From: Pseudobdellovibrionaceae bacterium
GTDB taxonomy: Bacteria; Bdellovibrionota; Bdellovibrionia; Bdellovibrionales; Bdellovibrionaceae
Direction: 5' to 3'
NCBI GenBank assembly: GCA_016719575.1
Contig: JADJYV010000013.1
Span: forward strand, 1,550,001-1,614,000
DNA length: 64,000 nt
In this document: positions 51,829 through 61,126 of the stretch, in pieces
Position numbering within the stretch: the stretch's first letter is position 1
Layout of the letters: each line of letters starts with the position of its first letter
Notes under the pieces: model-generated
Database searches by the model: none
What the model saw: the letters and a program-made list of their open reading frames with translations, nothing else
Told to the model about the DNA's origin: nothing
Program-made: the position numbers and the translations under genes

Positions 51829-52584
51829 ATGGTCAGGATAGTCTTGATGTTATCAATATTTGTCATCGTCGCTTGCGCGGGCATGCGCGAAAAAAATGAG
51901 GAAAAGGCCGGACTTTACTTAAAAATCGGCGCCTCGCACTTCGAAAATGGCAACTACCCGGCAGCACTATCGGCTCTTTTACAGGCAGAACAGCTCGATA
52001 AAAATAATCCCGTCATCCAAAACACTCTGGGTATAACATTTTTTGCAAGACAAAGGGTTGATCTTGCTGAAAAGCACTTTAGACAAGCTTTGAGTCTTGA
52101 TAGCAAATATACCGAGGCTCGCAACAACCTTTCGCGAGTGTTAATCCAACAAGGCAAGCACGTAGAAGCAGAAAAAGAAGTTCGCATTGTCCTTGATGAC
52201 CTAACATATACGTCCTCCGAAAAAGCCTATATCAATCTTGGCCTGTCCCAGTTTAATCGCAAACTCTATACTGATTCGAAAGAAACTTTTTTCCGCGCCA
52301 TTAAAGTTGCAAGAGATAACTGCATTGCAAATACCTACTATGGTCGATCTGTCTTTGAACTCAAGGACTACGAAAGAGCGTCTGCGGCTTTAGACAATGC
52401 AATTGGGTTTTGCCAAAAAGCCCTCTTCGATGAGCCGCATTATTTCAGCGCTCTGACATACTATCGACTCGGACAAAAAGAAAAGTCTATTGCACGTTTT
52501 GAAGAAATCATCAAACTCTATCCTGAAGGACAATATCGAGAAAAGGCGAAGGCGATGCTCGCTTTAATAAGGAAATCAGACTGA
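51829..52584 (+). CDS. TPR lipoprotein, PilF/PilW-like
   Basis: 251 residues with a lipoprotein signal (M-V-R-I-V-L-M-L then I-V-A-C-A, Cys near 17) and four or five TPR repeats between 28 and 240. This is the layout of PilF/Tgl, the outer-membrane pilotin that helps secretin assembly of type IV pili, but other TPR lipoproteins look alike. Stop and start of the next gene overlap (TGATG). Type IV pili are needed for prey entry in Bdellovibrio. Confidence 0.65.
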   Translation: MVRIVLMLSIFVIVACAGMREKNEEKAGLYLKIGASHFENGNYPAALSALLQAEQLDKNNPVIQNTLGITFFARQRVDLAEKHFRQALSLDSKYTEARNNLSRVLIQQGKHVEAEKEVRIVLDDLTYTSSEKAYINLGLSQFNRKLYTDSKETFFRAIKVARDNCIANTYYGRSVFELKDYERASAALDNAIGFCQKALFDEPHYFSALTYYRLGQKEKSIARFEEIIKLYPEGQYREKAKAMLALIRKSD

Positions 52585-53561
52585 TGAAACAAACTGGAGA
52601 AATTTTAAGAAAAGCTCGCGAACAAAAAGGCCTCTCCATTAACGAAATAGGCTTATCCCTTAAAATTAGTGGTAAAATTTTAAAGGCTGTTGAGGAGGGT
52701 GACCTAGCTCGGCTTCCAGCAAAAACGTTTCTTCGTGGCTTTGTTCAAAGTTATGCAAATTATTTAAAGCTTGATGTCAATGAGGTTCTAAAGACGTTCC
52801 AAGAAGAAATGGGGTCTACGCGCCCTCGCCCAATTATAGCCATGCCAGAAAGAGACGAGGTCTTAGAAAACTCTGAAAAAGATGCCAGCAATTCAACAAA
52901 AAAAGCCGCTCCTATCGATAACAGCGAAACGCCGCTGACGAGTCTTTCAAAAAATAACAATTCAAAAACTGCGAGCCTAACGGTGCTCAGTGTTCTTTTA
53001 ATTGCTGGAATAATCTTTGCAAAAAAGACAATGGATAAATACCAGCGTGAAGGAACCATCGCAGAAATCGAAGTCACAAACCCTATAGATACGCCAATTG
53101 TGACGACCGCTCCGGTTGAGTCCAGTTCTCCAATGAGCACACCAATGATTTCATCGGAAACTGATGCCACTGTCGAGGCGCCAGCCTCGACTCCCGTAAT
53201 GACACCGACTCTCTCTCCGTCTCCAACTTTTTCTCCTGCACCAACACCTACGCCGGCTTCGACGCCTCTCGCTTCTCCGACGCCAACACCTAGTCCAACA
53301 CCTGAAGCCACGCCGACACCTGCTGCGGTTAAACCCGTTGAGGTGATCGTTGAAGCCTTAGATGCCGTTGAGATTGAGTATTCAACCAAAGGCGGCCAAA
53401 TCGAAAAAATAACTTTGACTGCAGAACAGCTTCACACGTTTAAAAGCAAAAATGGGTTACGCTTGAATATTAGTAATGGAGGAGCGGTCAACGTGATCGT
53501 TAATGGAAAAGACCTTGGCATTCCTGGTAATCTTGGAAAACCCGTAAAACTGAACTACTAA
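52584..53561 (+). CDS. RodZ-like HTH membrane protein
   Basis: 325 residues: HTH_25 domain (about 1-75, L-R-K-A-R-E-Q-K-G-L-S-I-N-E-I), an acidic-basic linker, one membrane segment (about 132-150), a long Pro/Thr/Ser-rich stretch (about 165-250) and a C-terminal DUF4115-type beta domain (about 255-325). This is the RodZ layout; RodZ links MreB to the wall elongasome. The P/T-rich linker is a repeat of T-P units. It shares a stop/start overlap with the PilF-like gene, so RodZ-family regulator of pili is the alternative. Confidence 0.7.
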   Translation: MKQTGEILRKAREQKGLSINEIGLSLKISGKILKAVEEGDLARLPAKTFLRGFVQSYANYLKLDVNEVLKTFQEEMGSTRPRPIIAMPERDEVLENSEKDASNSTKKAAPIDNSETPLTSLSKNNNSKTASLTVLSVLLIAGIIFAKKTMDKYQREGTIAEIEVTNPIDTPIVTTAPVESSSPMSTPMISSETDATVEAPASTPVMTPTLSPSPTFSPAPTPTPASTPLASPTPTPSPTPEATPTPAAVKPVEVIVEALDAVEIEYSTKGGQIEKITLTAEQLHTFKSKNGLRLNISNGGAVNVIVNGKDLGIPGNLGKPVKLNY

Positions 53562-53562
53562 T

Positions 53563-54882
53563 GTGAAAAGTTTTTTCCTCGTTTGGATTTTTACCTTACT
53601 ACTAAAGATAGCACTTGCGGCATTTGTGCCTTTAACTGCCGATGAATCCTACTATTGGATGTGGTCTCACCACATACAGTTAAGTTATTTCGATCATCCT
53701 CCCTTTGTCGCCTGGCTCTTTTTTTTGGGGCACTGGCTTGAGCCCTTCGCCAATCTCATTCGCCTCCCTACCGTTGTTATAGGTCACCTGACATATTTGG
53801 TATGGTACTTGATCTTAAAGCCCCGCTTTGCATGGAAAGAGTATAAGTTATGGTATTTCCTTGCCCTAACCTCTCCTCTAGTTGGCCTTGGAAGCATTAT
53901 TGGAACTCCGGATGTTCCCCTGTTATTTTTTTGGTCTCTTTCTATTTACTTTTTTCAACGAGCTCTCAACGAGCAAAAAGCAATGCAATATTTTCTCCTC
54001 GGCGCCACACTTGGCCTCGGGTTTTGCAGCAAGTATCACATAGTCCTTTTTGTTCCACTTATCTTGCTCTTTCTTTATTGGCACGGCTTGTTTAAAAAAG
54101 TCTCTAAGAAAAATATTTCTCTGACCTTAATTGCTGGAATGATCTTTTCGTTGCCGGTAATACTTTGGAATTTTCAAAATGACTTTGCCTCTTTTAGATT
54201 TCAAATTGACCATGGATTCGGAAGTCCCACTTGGTCCCCAGAATGGACATATGGTTACACCCTTGGCGAAATATTACTTCTCTTTCCGTTCGTTGTTTTT
54301 GCTGCCCTCAAGGCGCGAGAAACAGAAGAATACAAATTTCTTCATTTTCTTGCATGGGGACCTTTGGTCTTTTTCTTTATATCGTCTTTTCGCGGAAACG
54401 TAGAGCTTAATTGGCCCAATATTGCTTTTCCTAGCGTTTTTGCATTGGTCTTATTTTCGAAATATTCAAAACAGGTTACTTATTCTGCTTCCGTATTTTG
54501 GATTATGTTTTACCTCGTTGGCTTCGGATCCGCCTCGCTCCTTCCCAAAGGAAACCCCATCGCAAAACCGTTTCGTGAACCCTTTCGTTTTCGCAGCTTA
54601 GCCAACGTACAAACTCAATTTCATCCCCTCTATGCCGGCACCTATCAAATTGCTTCAACGATCTGGTATGAAAATAAAGTCCCTATTTACAAGCTAAGAG
54701 GCATGAGCCGCTACGATTTTTACGACACACTCCCTCAATCTTTGCCGCACGAAGACACTTTTTATGTAATTCAAGAGAATTGGACATCCTTACCTGACTG
54801 GCTAATAAAAAAAGGCTATAAAACCTCATCGGTAAGAGAGATAGAGCCTCATTTTGTAGTTATGAAGGTTTCCAAAGAATGA
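53563..54882 (+). CDS. GT39/PMT-type membrane glycosyltransferase
   Basis: 439 residues with about ten hydrophobic segments. The first extracytoplasmic loop reads T-A-D-E-S-Y-Y-W-M-W-S, with the D-E motif of ArnT/PMT-type (GT-C) enzymes, then D-H-P-P. These move a sugar from a polyprenyl phosphate to lipid or protein outside the membrane. GTG start one base after the previous stop. Followed by ATGA overlap with the PHP-domain gene, its likely partner. Confidence 0.7.
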   Translation: MKSFFLVWIFTLLLKIALAAFVPLTADESYYWMWSHHIQLSYFDHPPFVAWLFFLGHWLEPFANLIRLPTVVIGHLTYLVWYLILKPRFAWKEYKLWYFLALTSPLVGLGSIIGTPDVPLLFFWSLSIYFFQRALNEQKAMQYFLLGATLGLGFCSKYHIVLFVPLILLFLYWHGLFKKVSKKNISLTLIAGMIFSLPVILWNFQNDFASFRFQIDHGFGSPTWSPEWTYGYTLGEILLLFPFVVFAALKARETEEYKFLHFLAWGPLVFFFISSFRGNVELNWPNIAFPSVFALVLFSKYSKQVTYSASVFWIMFYLVGFGSASLLPKGNPIAKPFREPFRFRSLANVQTQFHPLYAGTYQIASTIWYENKVPIYKLRGMSRYDFYDTLPQSLPHEDTFYVIQENWTSLPDWLIKKGYKTSSVREIEPHFVVMKVSKE

Positions 54883-56093
54883 TAAGATTTGTTATTTGCA
54901 CTACGTCCTTGCTTATATGCTATTTTATTTACGGGTTTTATATATCTCAGTATGAAATAAACATAATTCGCCGAACATTTGATCGTCGAAGCAGCGCAAG
55001 TGAGTTTTACGATTATCGCGGCATTATAAATGTTCACTCTGATATAAGTATTGGCTCATCAAGCCCCGCAAAAATTGCTGAGGCCGCGAAAAACGCTGGT
55101 ATCGATTTTTTAATTTTAACAGATCTAAATGCGTTTGAAGATAGTATTCATAATGACAGTTACTCTCAGGGGGTTCTATTTTTAAATGGCGCAAAATATA
55201 GCTATCTAGATTCTCGTTTAATTTTTTACTCTCCCAATAAAGAGCTGGCTGGAAAAAACCTAGGAGAAACTCAAATTAGATTTGCTGATATGCTGACCCA
55301 AGGAGAGGGGGGCAATAAGAACTCTCTTTTGTTACTTGCTCATCCTTTTCACTTAGGTTTTTCTTGGAGTGGGGATTTTCCCACAGGCTTTGATGGTATT
55401 GAGCTCATTAACCTCAAAGCACTTTCCGTTCAGGCTTGGCAGCGATCAAAAGCCTCAGTAGCATGGAGCTCATTGATCTACCCCTTCAATCCAAGTTTTG
55501 CCCTTGCGCGGCTTTTTGTAGAACCCTCAGATGAGCTCGCGTTTTTTGACAAGGTTTCTCAAAATCAGCATTTGTTGGCCTATGCTGGAGCAGAAGCCTC
55601 TGCCCGCGCCTTTCCGTGGTCGAATTACTTAGTTAAATTTCCCAGTTATCAAAGTAGCTTTGAAATTGTCACCAATCATGTTCTTTTAACATCTGAGCTC
55701 ACTGGTAACCTCGCCGGTGATAGGAATAAAATATTTAATGCCTTAAAAAAAGGCCAGTTTTACATTGCGTTTGATGCCCTCGGCGATCCAAATGGTTTTA
55801 TTTCAACTATTGAGGATCGGGGAAAAGTTCATATGATGGGATCTAGAGTTAAACTTACAAAGGGTCTCAATATGAAGGTCAAAGTACCTAATATTGAAAA
55901 AACCTTTTATGAAGTTATCGTCTATAAAAATGGTGAACGCTATAAAACCATCAACGAAGCTGAATTTTCTTTTGTAATCACAGAACCCGGTACATATCGA
56001 GTTCAAGTCCGCGTCGCGGTGTCCATGCCATTGCCAGATGCTAATCGCTGGATCACTTGGATTTATGGAAATCCATTTTTTGTGACTCCTTAG
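54879..56093 (+). CDS. Membrane-anchored PHP-domain protein
   Basis: 404 residues. A single N-terminal hydrophobic segment (about 3-24), then a PHP phosphoesterase-like domain: I-N-V-H-S-D, A-E-A-A-K-N-A-G-I-D-F-L-I-L-T-D and L-L-A-H-P-F-H. Only one H of the usual H-x-H pair is seen (V-H-S-D), so the metal site may be altered. The C-terminal 100 residues are beta-rich. It is anchored outside the cytoplasm, which is unusual for PHP enzymes. Co-translated with the GT39 enzyme; substrate unknown. Confidence 0.6.
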   Translation: MIRFVICTTSLLICYFIYGFYISQYEINIIRRTFDRRSSASEFYDYRGIINVHSDISIGSSSPAKIAEAAKNAGIDFLILTDLNAFEDSIHNDSYSQGVLFLNGAKYSYLDSRLIFYSPNKELAGKNLGETQIRFADMLTQGEGGNKNSLLLLAHPFHLGFSWSGDFPTGFDGIELINLKALSVQAWQRSKASVAWSSLIYPFNPSFALARLFVEPSDELAFFDKVSQNQHLLAYAGAEASARAFPWSNYLVKFPSYQSSFEIVTNHVLLTSELTGNLAGDRNKIFNALKKGQFYIAFDALGDPNGFISTIEDRGKVHMMGSRVKLTKGLNMKVKVPNIEKTFYEVIVYKNGERYKTINEAEFSFVITEPGTYRVQVRVAVSMPLPDANRWITWIYGNPFFVTP

Positions 56094-56404
56094 TCTTCAG
56101 AACTACGTTCTGGTACTTGAATGATCAGTCCTTCTTGTGCGAAGTTTTGACAACAAAGTCGCTCATTTGCTTCAAACTTTCGATCGTTTGCCATTTCCGC
56201 TTCGATTTCATTTCTGAGTGGCATCTTATTCAAACCGACTTGAATCAAAACTCGACACGTTCCACATGTGCCATTTCCTCCGCAACTATGTGGTATTTCT
56301 ATACCCGTACGTAATGCTGTCTCTAACAAAGTCTCTTCATGACTCGCCTCAACAACGCGCGCTTCAGGCAGAAAGGTGATGAAAATTGGAGACTTAGGCT
56401 TCAT
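56090..56404 (-). CDS. [2Fe-2S] ferredoxin
   Basis: 104 residues. The cluster ligands are in C-G-G-N-G-T-C-G-T-C (about 40-49) and L-C-C near 83, matching the C-x5-C-x2-C plus distal C pattern of plant-type/adrenodoxin-like ferredoxins. It is the only gene on this strand here; the redox partner is unknown. The stop codon interlocks with that of the PHP gene. Confidence 0.85.
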   Translation of the reverse strand: MKPKSPIFITFLPEARVVEASHEETLLETALRTGIEIPHSCGGNGTCGTCRVLIQVGLNKMPLRNEIEAEMANDRKFEANERLCCQNFAQEGLIIQVPERSSED

Positions 56405-56472
56405 TGAAAATTCCCATTTTAAATATGGCTCTTTTGTTGAATTAACCTCTTCTCTTATGTATCAATAATTTT

Positions 56473-57090
56473 ATGAGATTCATAGCCTTTGACTTAGAAA
56501 CCACGGGAACTGTGCCTGGCGCAGATCAAATTGTTGAAATTGGAGCTGTTCGCTTTGTTAATGGAGCTCCAGAGGCTATCTTTGCCTCGCTGATAGATCC
56601 GCAGCGACCGATCCCACCAGGTGCCTCTGCTGTTAATGGGATTTCTAACGAAATGGTTAAGGGCAAGCCCCTTATAGATAGCCTGCTTCCGTCCTTTGCG
56701 GAATTTTGTGGCGAGGATCTGCTTGTTGCCCATAATGCGCCATTTGATACTCAATTTCTAACCGCTGACATAAAAAAACATGAAACGCCTGCTCCCAAGG
56801 GTCTTGTTATCGATACCCTTCCGATTGCACGAAAGGTGTTTCCTGGCCTACCCAACTATAAATTGGGGACCCTTGTGCAGTATTTGAAAATACCAACTAC
56901 CGACTTCCATAGAGCAGAAGAAGACGCTTCATATTGCGGCCAACTTTTCTTTCAAATGCTTAAAAGAATTTCTGTTGGGGGACAGCCACCACAAATCACC
57001 AATTTAGTGGCCCTCACTGGAAAACCAGAGTTTCGATTTCCACAAATTATTAGACAGCCAAAACAAATGGATCTCTTTGGCGGAATCTAG
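56473..57090 (+). CDS. DnaQ-like 3'-5' exonuclease
   Basis: 205 residues, DEDDh superfamily. F-D-L-E-T-T-G near residue 5 (D and E), H-N-A-P-F-D-T-Q-F-L near 95 (D) and H-R-A-E-E-D-A near 145 (His and Asp) complete the active site. Shorter than DNA polymerase III epsilon (243), and the C-terminal alpha-binding tail is not evident although a hydrophobic Q-M-D-L-F-G tail fits a beta-clamp binding peptide. Could be a stand-alone proofreading or repair nuclease. Confidence 0.8.
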   Translation: MRFIAFDLETTGTVPGADQIVEIGAVRFVNGAPEAIFASLIDPQRPIPPGASAVNGISNEMVKGKPLIDSLLPSFAEFCGEDLLVAHNAPFDTQFLTADIKKHETPAPKGLVIDTLPIARKVFPGLPNYKLGTLVQYLKIPTTDFHRAEEDASYCGQLFFQMLKRISVGGQPPQITNLVALTGKPEFRFPQIIRQPKQMDLFGGI

Positions 57091-58709
57091 ATTTCTTTTG
57101 CCCGGTGGGCGATTGGCCAACGTCGACCACGCCCAAAAGAATGCTGTGATACTTTTAAAATCGGTGGCGCCTGCCACCTTTTGAACTCAGTCCTGAAAAT
57201 CACAGGAAGAAGCCATTTATCCGTTGAAGTTTTAACAGGCCTCGACTTCTCAATAAGATTTACTACGCTGGAATCCAAAAGATCGTACTCTGGGAGACTG
57301 TCTTGATCTCGTTGGTTGGGCCTCAACTCCGCGGTGGGGGCGCGATCAATAATCTCCCTTGGGATTAGCTCAATTTGCTGATTGTAAAGTTTTGCAAGAC
57401 TATAAACTTGATTTTTTGTCAAATCACCAATCGGAGCGAGACCTCCGCACATATCTCCGTAAAGGGTTGAATACCCTGCCGCGTATTCGCTTTTGTTTCC
57501 TGTCGTTAGCAAGAGCGAGTTTTCTTTGTTTGAAAATGCCATTAAAAATAATCCGCGGAGGCGTGCCTGAATATTTTCATTAGTCACACCAAAGTCTTTG
57601 AGACCGTAAGATGAGAACAACGTGCTTAAAACGGCTTCGTACGAGGCGTTGATTTCTGCCTCTAAAAATGGAATTTGAAGATGACTCGCTAACTTTTTAG
57701 CAAGAATTAAACTTTGATTCGAACTAAAGGGCCCAGGTAACGCAATGCCGGTCACTTGCCCTGAACCAACAGCCTCAACGGCTAAACAAGCAACAACAGC
57801 AGAATCTATTCCACCACTCAAACCAAGATGAACCTTTTTAATTCCGGTTTTTTCACAAAAGTCTCGGATTCCTAAGACCAAGGCTTTTCTTAAGGACTCT
57901 GCTCCCTTGCAGACTAAGGCGTTGGACCATTCTTTTTTCGTTTCCAAATTAAAAACATTCAGATCCTCTTCGAATTGGTGACAGCGAGCAAAAACCTTAC
58001 CAGAGGGGGTGACAACGAAGCTCCCTCCATCATAGATAACCTCGTCCTGAGCGCCAACCAAGTTGGCATATAGCACCGGAGCCTTAAAGAGTTGCGCCGT
58101 TTTCTTCGTCATGTACTCGCGCTGCTTCAGTTTCTGTTGATAAAATGGTGAGGCACTAATGTTAATAACTAGGTCTACATGTCTCTTCGGCGTTTCTAAA
58201 AGTGGGTTTTTTTTGTAAAGAGATCTCCCGGTGGCATCTGGCCATGCCCAAATGTCCTCACAAATAGTTATGAAAAACGTTTTTCCCTTATAGCTAAGAA
58301 AATTATTTTTCAGTGTCCCGGCCTCGATGAACCTTGCCTCATCAAAAACATCGCCGTTCGGCAAAAGATGCTTATTAAAAACCTTTGCTCGCTTTCCTTT
58401 TTCTAAAAACACGGCCGAATTATAATTGGGTCGACCCTTTGAATCAGGATTCTTTGTGAAGGCGCCGAGAAGAATTCCTAGATTGGCCGGCATTCTACGA
58501 TGAACGCCCTTTAAAGCCATTTCTTGGGCTTGGACGACTTTTGATCGCTCTAAAAGATCGTTTGGGTGATACCCAAAGAGAGCTGCCTCTGGGAAAACCA
58601 CAAGGTCACAGCCTCTTTCTCGCGCCCGTCGCGCAAACTCTAAGATTTTTTTTGAATTATTTTCGAAATCACCAAGGATGGGATTAATTTGAGCAATTGC
58701 TATTCTCAT
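57087..58709 (-). CDS. nadE: Glutamine-dependent NAD+ synthetase
   Basis: 540 residues: an N-terminal nitrilase domain (about 1-260; F-P-E-A-A with catalytic Glu, N-K-H-L-L with Lys, T-I-C-E-D with Cys) feeding ammonia to the C-terminal NAD synthetase domain with G-L-S-G-G-I-D-S-A near 295. Makes NAD from deamido-NAD. The gene overlaps DUF2203 by 26 bases and interlocks with the exonuclease stop. Complete and normal length. Confidence 0.93.
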   Translation of the reverse strand: MRIAIAQINPILGDFENNSKKILEFARRARERGCDLVVFPEAALFGYHPNDLLERSKVVQAQEMALKGVHRRMPANLGILLGAFTKNPDSKGRPNYNSAVFLEKGKRAKVFNKHLLPNGDVFDEARFIEAGTLKNNFLSYKGKTFFITICEDIWAWPDATGRSLYKKNPLLETPKRHVDLVINISASPFYQQKLKQREYMTKKTAQLFKAPVLYANLVGAQDEVIYDGGSFVVTPSGKVFARCHQFEEDLNVFNLETKKEWSNALVCKGAESLRKALVLGIRDFCEKTGIKKVHLGLSGGIDSAVVACLAVEAVGSGQVTGIALPGPFSSNQSLILAKKLASHLQIPFLEAEINASYEAVLSTLFSSYGLKDFGVTNENIQARLRGLFLMAFSNKENSLLLTTGNKSEYAAGYSTLYGDMCGGLAPIGDLTKNQVYSLAKLYNQQIELIPREIIDRAPTAELRPNQRDQDSLPEYDLLDSSVVNLIEKSRPVKTSTDKWLLPVIFRTEFKRWQAPPILKVSQHSFGRGRRWPIAHRAKEI

Positions 58710-59094
58710 AACTGTGCGCCCTACTTTTCTCTTTGATTAGTATACGCCCAGTAAAACCATCTTGGTAGCCATGCCAATAACAAATTTCAGTTTCAGGGAA
58801 TTTCCAACAAAAATAGCCATCACCGCTATCAAAATCCGCCAGCCAAAGACCCTTTGGCTGAGCCCCGAGTTTTTCTATTTTGCTTTGCCATCGCGTCACA
58901 ATGTCACTAAGGCGGGCCTCGAGTTCATGAACTGCGGAGGAGGTCTTATCAGAATGCGCCTCAATAAAGTTTACTATTTTTTTGACCTCGTGCTGAGCTT
59001 CATCCGTAAGCCTGTAAATCAGCGGAAGAAGGCTTGCTACCTCGTGTTGCAAAAAAACTTTCCGGCGATTTATTTCAACCACATCGTTCACCAA
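58684..59094 (-). CDS. DUF2203 protein
   Basis: 136 residues, a helical protein ending in G-L-W-L-A-D-F-D, Y-F-C-W-K and I-C-Y-W-H-G-Y-Q-D-G-F-T-G-R, the DUF2203 signature. The open frame begins at TTG 59094; a GTG at 59091 is the other choice, both behind GGGGGG. Overlaps nadE by 26 bases, so it is translated with it. Function of the family is unknown to me. Confidence 0.7.
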   Translation of the reverse strand: MVNDVVEINRRKVFLQHEVASLLPLIYRLTDEAQHEVKKIVNFIEAHSDKTSSAVHELEARLSDIVTRWQSKIEKLGAQPKGLWLADFDSGDGYFCWKFPETEICYWHGYQDGFTGRILIKEKSRAHSYENSNCSN

Positions 59095-59240
59095 TTCCCC
59101 CCAAGAATTTGTCGAGTTCTTGTGTATGAATCAAAGGTCAAACCCATGCAAGGAATATAGAGAATGTCAGAAAAGTTAAGGTCAAATTTGAATAAATTTC
59201 TGGGCGCTTTATAAAACTCTGTGCAGTCGCGCCGTGTTGA

Positions 59241-60080
59241 TCACTTTTCCTGACTTTTTATTATTTTAAGGGCCTGACTTCCTAAAACCATTACCAACGC
59301 TATTACGATTGCGGCGATTAAAAGAAACTTTAGAAAATTCGCTATTGTAAATCCTTCGTCCCCATCGTCAGCAGCAAGATTTCTTTCTGGTGGCGTAACG
59401 TTGATTTTTTTTGGCAGTGCGACAGCCCCATCCTCCAAGTTAACAGCGGTTCTTGCCGTCTCCTTACGCTCTTGTTTCTTTTTTTCATCTTCTGAAAAAC
59501 TCATATCTAATCCGGACGTCTTCCTTGATGAAAATTCATTTTCATATCCCGTATTCGTTTTTCTGTTGTAAAACTTACTTGCCGCATTTTCGATAGGAAT
59601 TTCTGTGACCTTTCCGCTTGGCGCTTGCGGACCATCGCTCGCGCCGCCTTTTCCTGAGCGGGTCAGCAAATTTCTCCCACTTGCTTGGCTCGCGCCGCCG
59701 CCCCCTGCTGTTGAAGAAGAGGCGCCGTTTGAGTTTGAGTTAGATTCTGGCTTCTTCCCTGACTCCCCCGAGCGGCTAGAGCCCGGTGCGCTTGGGGGGC
59801 GGCCATTTGCAAGAGTCGCAGGCTTAAATTTTGCGTTGCAGCCCTCATCTTGAAGGACCTGTTGCGTCTGGGTGTTGCCTAGGCTTGGCAGTTCGCCCGT
59901 TTCTAAAAGACAGGCGATATACAATCCCATATAGTCTTTTAAAAATTCGCGCATTGGTCTGAATATCTGATAGGCCAAAGCCCCAACCATCGCAACACTC
60001 ACTACTAGCATGAGTACGTACTCAACCGTCGACTGCCCGTGATTCTGCAATAAACTAGACTGCCTTTTTAATTTGCTCAC
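59241..60080 (-). CDS. TadE/Flp-type prepilin-like membrane protein
   Basis: 279 residues. N-terminus K-R-Q-S-S-L-L-Q-N-H-G-Q-S-T-V-E-Y with a cleavable G-Q and Glu at +5 before a hydrophobic segment (about 18-40), as in Flp/class III-type prepilins. A long Ser/Gly/Asn low-complexity stretch (about 85-165) follows, then a second membrane segment near the end (about 247-272). It is large for a pilin. Divergent from the TPR gene with 17 bases between. Confidence 0.55.
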   Translation of the reverse strand: MSKLKRQSSLLQNHGQSTVEYVLMLVVSVAMVGALAYQIFRPMREFLKDYMGLYIACLLETGELPSLGNTQTQQVLQDEGCNAKFKPATLANGRPPSAPGSSRSGESGKKPESNSNSNGASSSTAGGGGASQASGRNLLTRSGKGGASDGPQAPSGKVTEIPIENAASKFYNRKTNTGYENEFSSRKTSGLDMSFSEDEKKKQERKETARTAVNLEDGAVALPKKINVTPPERNLAADDGDEGFTIANFLKFLLIAAIVIALVMVLGSQALKIIKSQEK

Positions 60081-60084
60081 CAGT

Positions 60085-60090
60085 TATAAT
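60085..60090 (+). promoter_or_regulatory. TATAAT box very close to a start codon
   Basis: A consensus TATAAT ends seven bases before the ATG at 60098 in a 17-base intergenic gap, with no Shine-Dalgarno in front. Transcription would begin at or next to the ATG, so the mRNA may be leaderless. No good -35 element at the right distance. Confidence 0.35.
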
Positions 60091-60097
60091 GTAACAC

Positions 60098-61126
60098 ATG
60101 AAGATGCTCAGAGTTTACAAAAGCCTAATTAGACTGGTCCTACTTATGGCCACGGTCTCATTTCAAAACATGGCTTTTGGAAAGAATGTCGACCTAAGTC
60201 CAAATAAGGATTATGCAACTGCGGTTAAACAAGCAGAGTTGGCCTCACAAAAAGGCGACTACAGCAAAACAATTGATCTTCTTTGGAAACACATAGATAG
60301 CTTAGACAGAAAAGCCCTCATTCTATTAGCTCTTGCTCATGAAAAAAGGAATGAAGCTAATAATATGATGAAAGTTGCAACTGTACTCGTATCTAAGAAT
60401 TCGAAAGACCACGAAGCCCACTACCTTCTTGGCTCAGCGTATCTGTTAAACAAAAAAAGCACTGAGGCATTAGAAGCTTTAAAAACCTCTCTTGAGATAA
60501 ACCCCAAATACCAGCCAGCGTACGAAAAGTTAGCGCAAATGTACGAACAAAAACAAAACTCTTATGAACTCCGCATTCTGTATCAAGATATGATTGATAA
60601 GATTGGAAAAATGCCGCAGTTTTTAAATAAACTTTGTGAGATTAACACCATTCGCGACTACCAAGAAGATCAGGCTTTGTTTTACTGTAAGCAAGCCATT
60701 GCTAAAGATCCTAAAACCGCTGAGAATCGTGTTTACCTAGGTATTATTCAGAAAAACAGCGGCAACGAAGAAGAAGCAAAAAAAACCCTCCGACTCGCAG
60801 CTGACTCGTATTCAAAGTCTGAATTTGCTCAATATACATACTCTAATCTAATGGATGACCAAAAAAATTATATTGAAGCTGCAAAATACTACCAAAAGTG
60901 CACCGAAGCCGACCGCTCCTCTGCTCGATGCTGGGTTGGATACGCCAGAATGACATTTGAAATTCATAAATATGAGCCCGCCCTCGAGGCCTTTAAAAAG
61001 GCCTGTAGCCTCGACCGCAAAAACGCGGTTGCGTTTAGAAAAGCCAGTAATGCTCTAAAAAACATGAAGGATTCAGAATGGGTAAAACAGTACGAAGCGG
61101 CCTCTGAAAGCTGCTCCGGCTACTGA
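60098..61126 (+). CDS. Exported TPR-repeat protein
   Basis: 342 residues: signal peptide (cleavage near 29, A-F-G) and about seven TPR units (for example A-H-Y-L-L-G-S-A-Y, A-Y-E-K-L-A-Q-M-Y, A-A-K-Y-Y-Q-K-C). Three cysteines in the C-terminal half pair up. TPR proteins of this kind are scaffolds; no specific partner can be named. ATG at 60098 or 60104. It overlaps the convergent rimO by 7 bases. Confidence 0.7.
   Translation: MKMLRVYKSLIRLVLLMATVSFQNMAFGKNVDLSPNKDYATAVKQAELASQKGDYSKTIDLLWKHIDSLDRKALILLALAHEKRNEANNMMKVATVLVSKNSKDHEAHYLLGSAYLLNKKSTEALEALKTSLEINPKYQPAYEKLAQMYEQKQNSYELRILYQDMIDKIGKMPQFLNKLCEINTIRDYQEDQALFYCKQAIAKDPKTAENRVYLGIIQKNSGNEEEAKKTLRLAADSYSKSEFAQYTYSNLMDDQKNYIEAAKYYQKCTEADRSSARCWVGYARMTFEIHKYEPALEAFKKACSLDRKNAVAFRKASNALKNMKDSEWVKQYEAASESCSGY

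Noticed and set aside
51797..51830. TTGACA and TAATAT in front of the PilF-like gene
   Set aside because: Spacing is 22 bases, too long for a sigma-70 promoter.
52760..53389. 209-residue minus-strand frame opposite the RodZ-like gene
   Set aside because: It is the antisense shadow of the Pro/Thr-rich repeat region; valine/glycine-rich composition arises from the complement.
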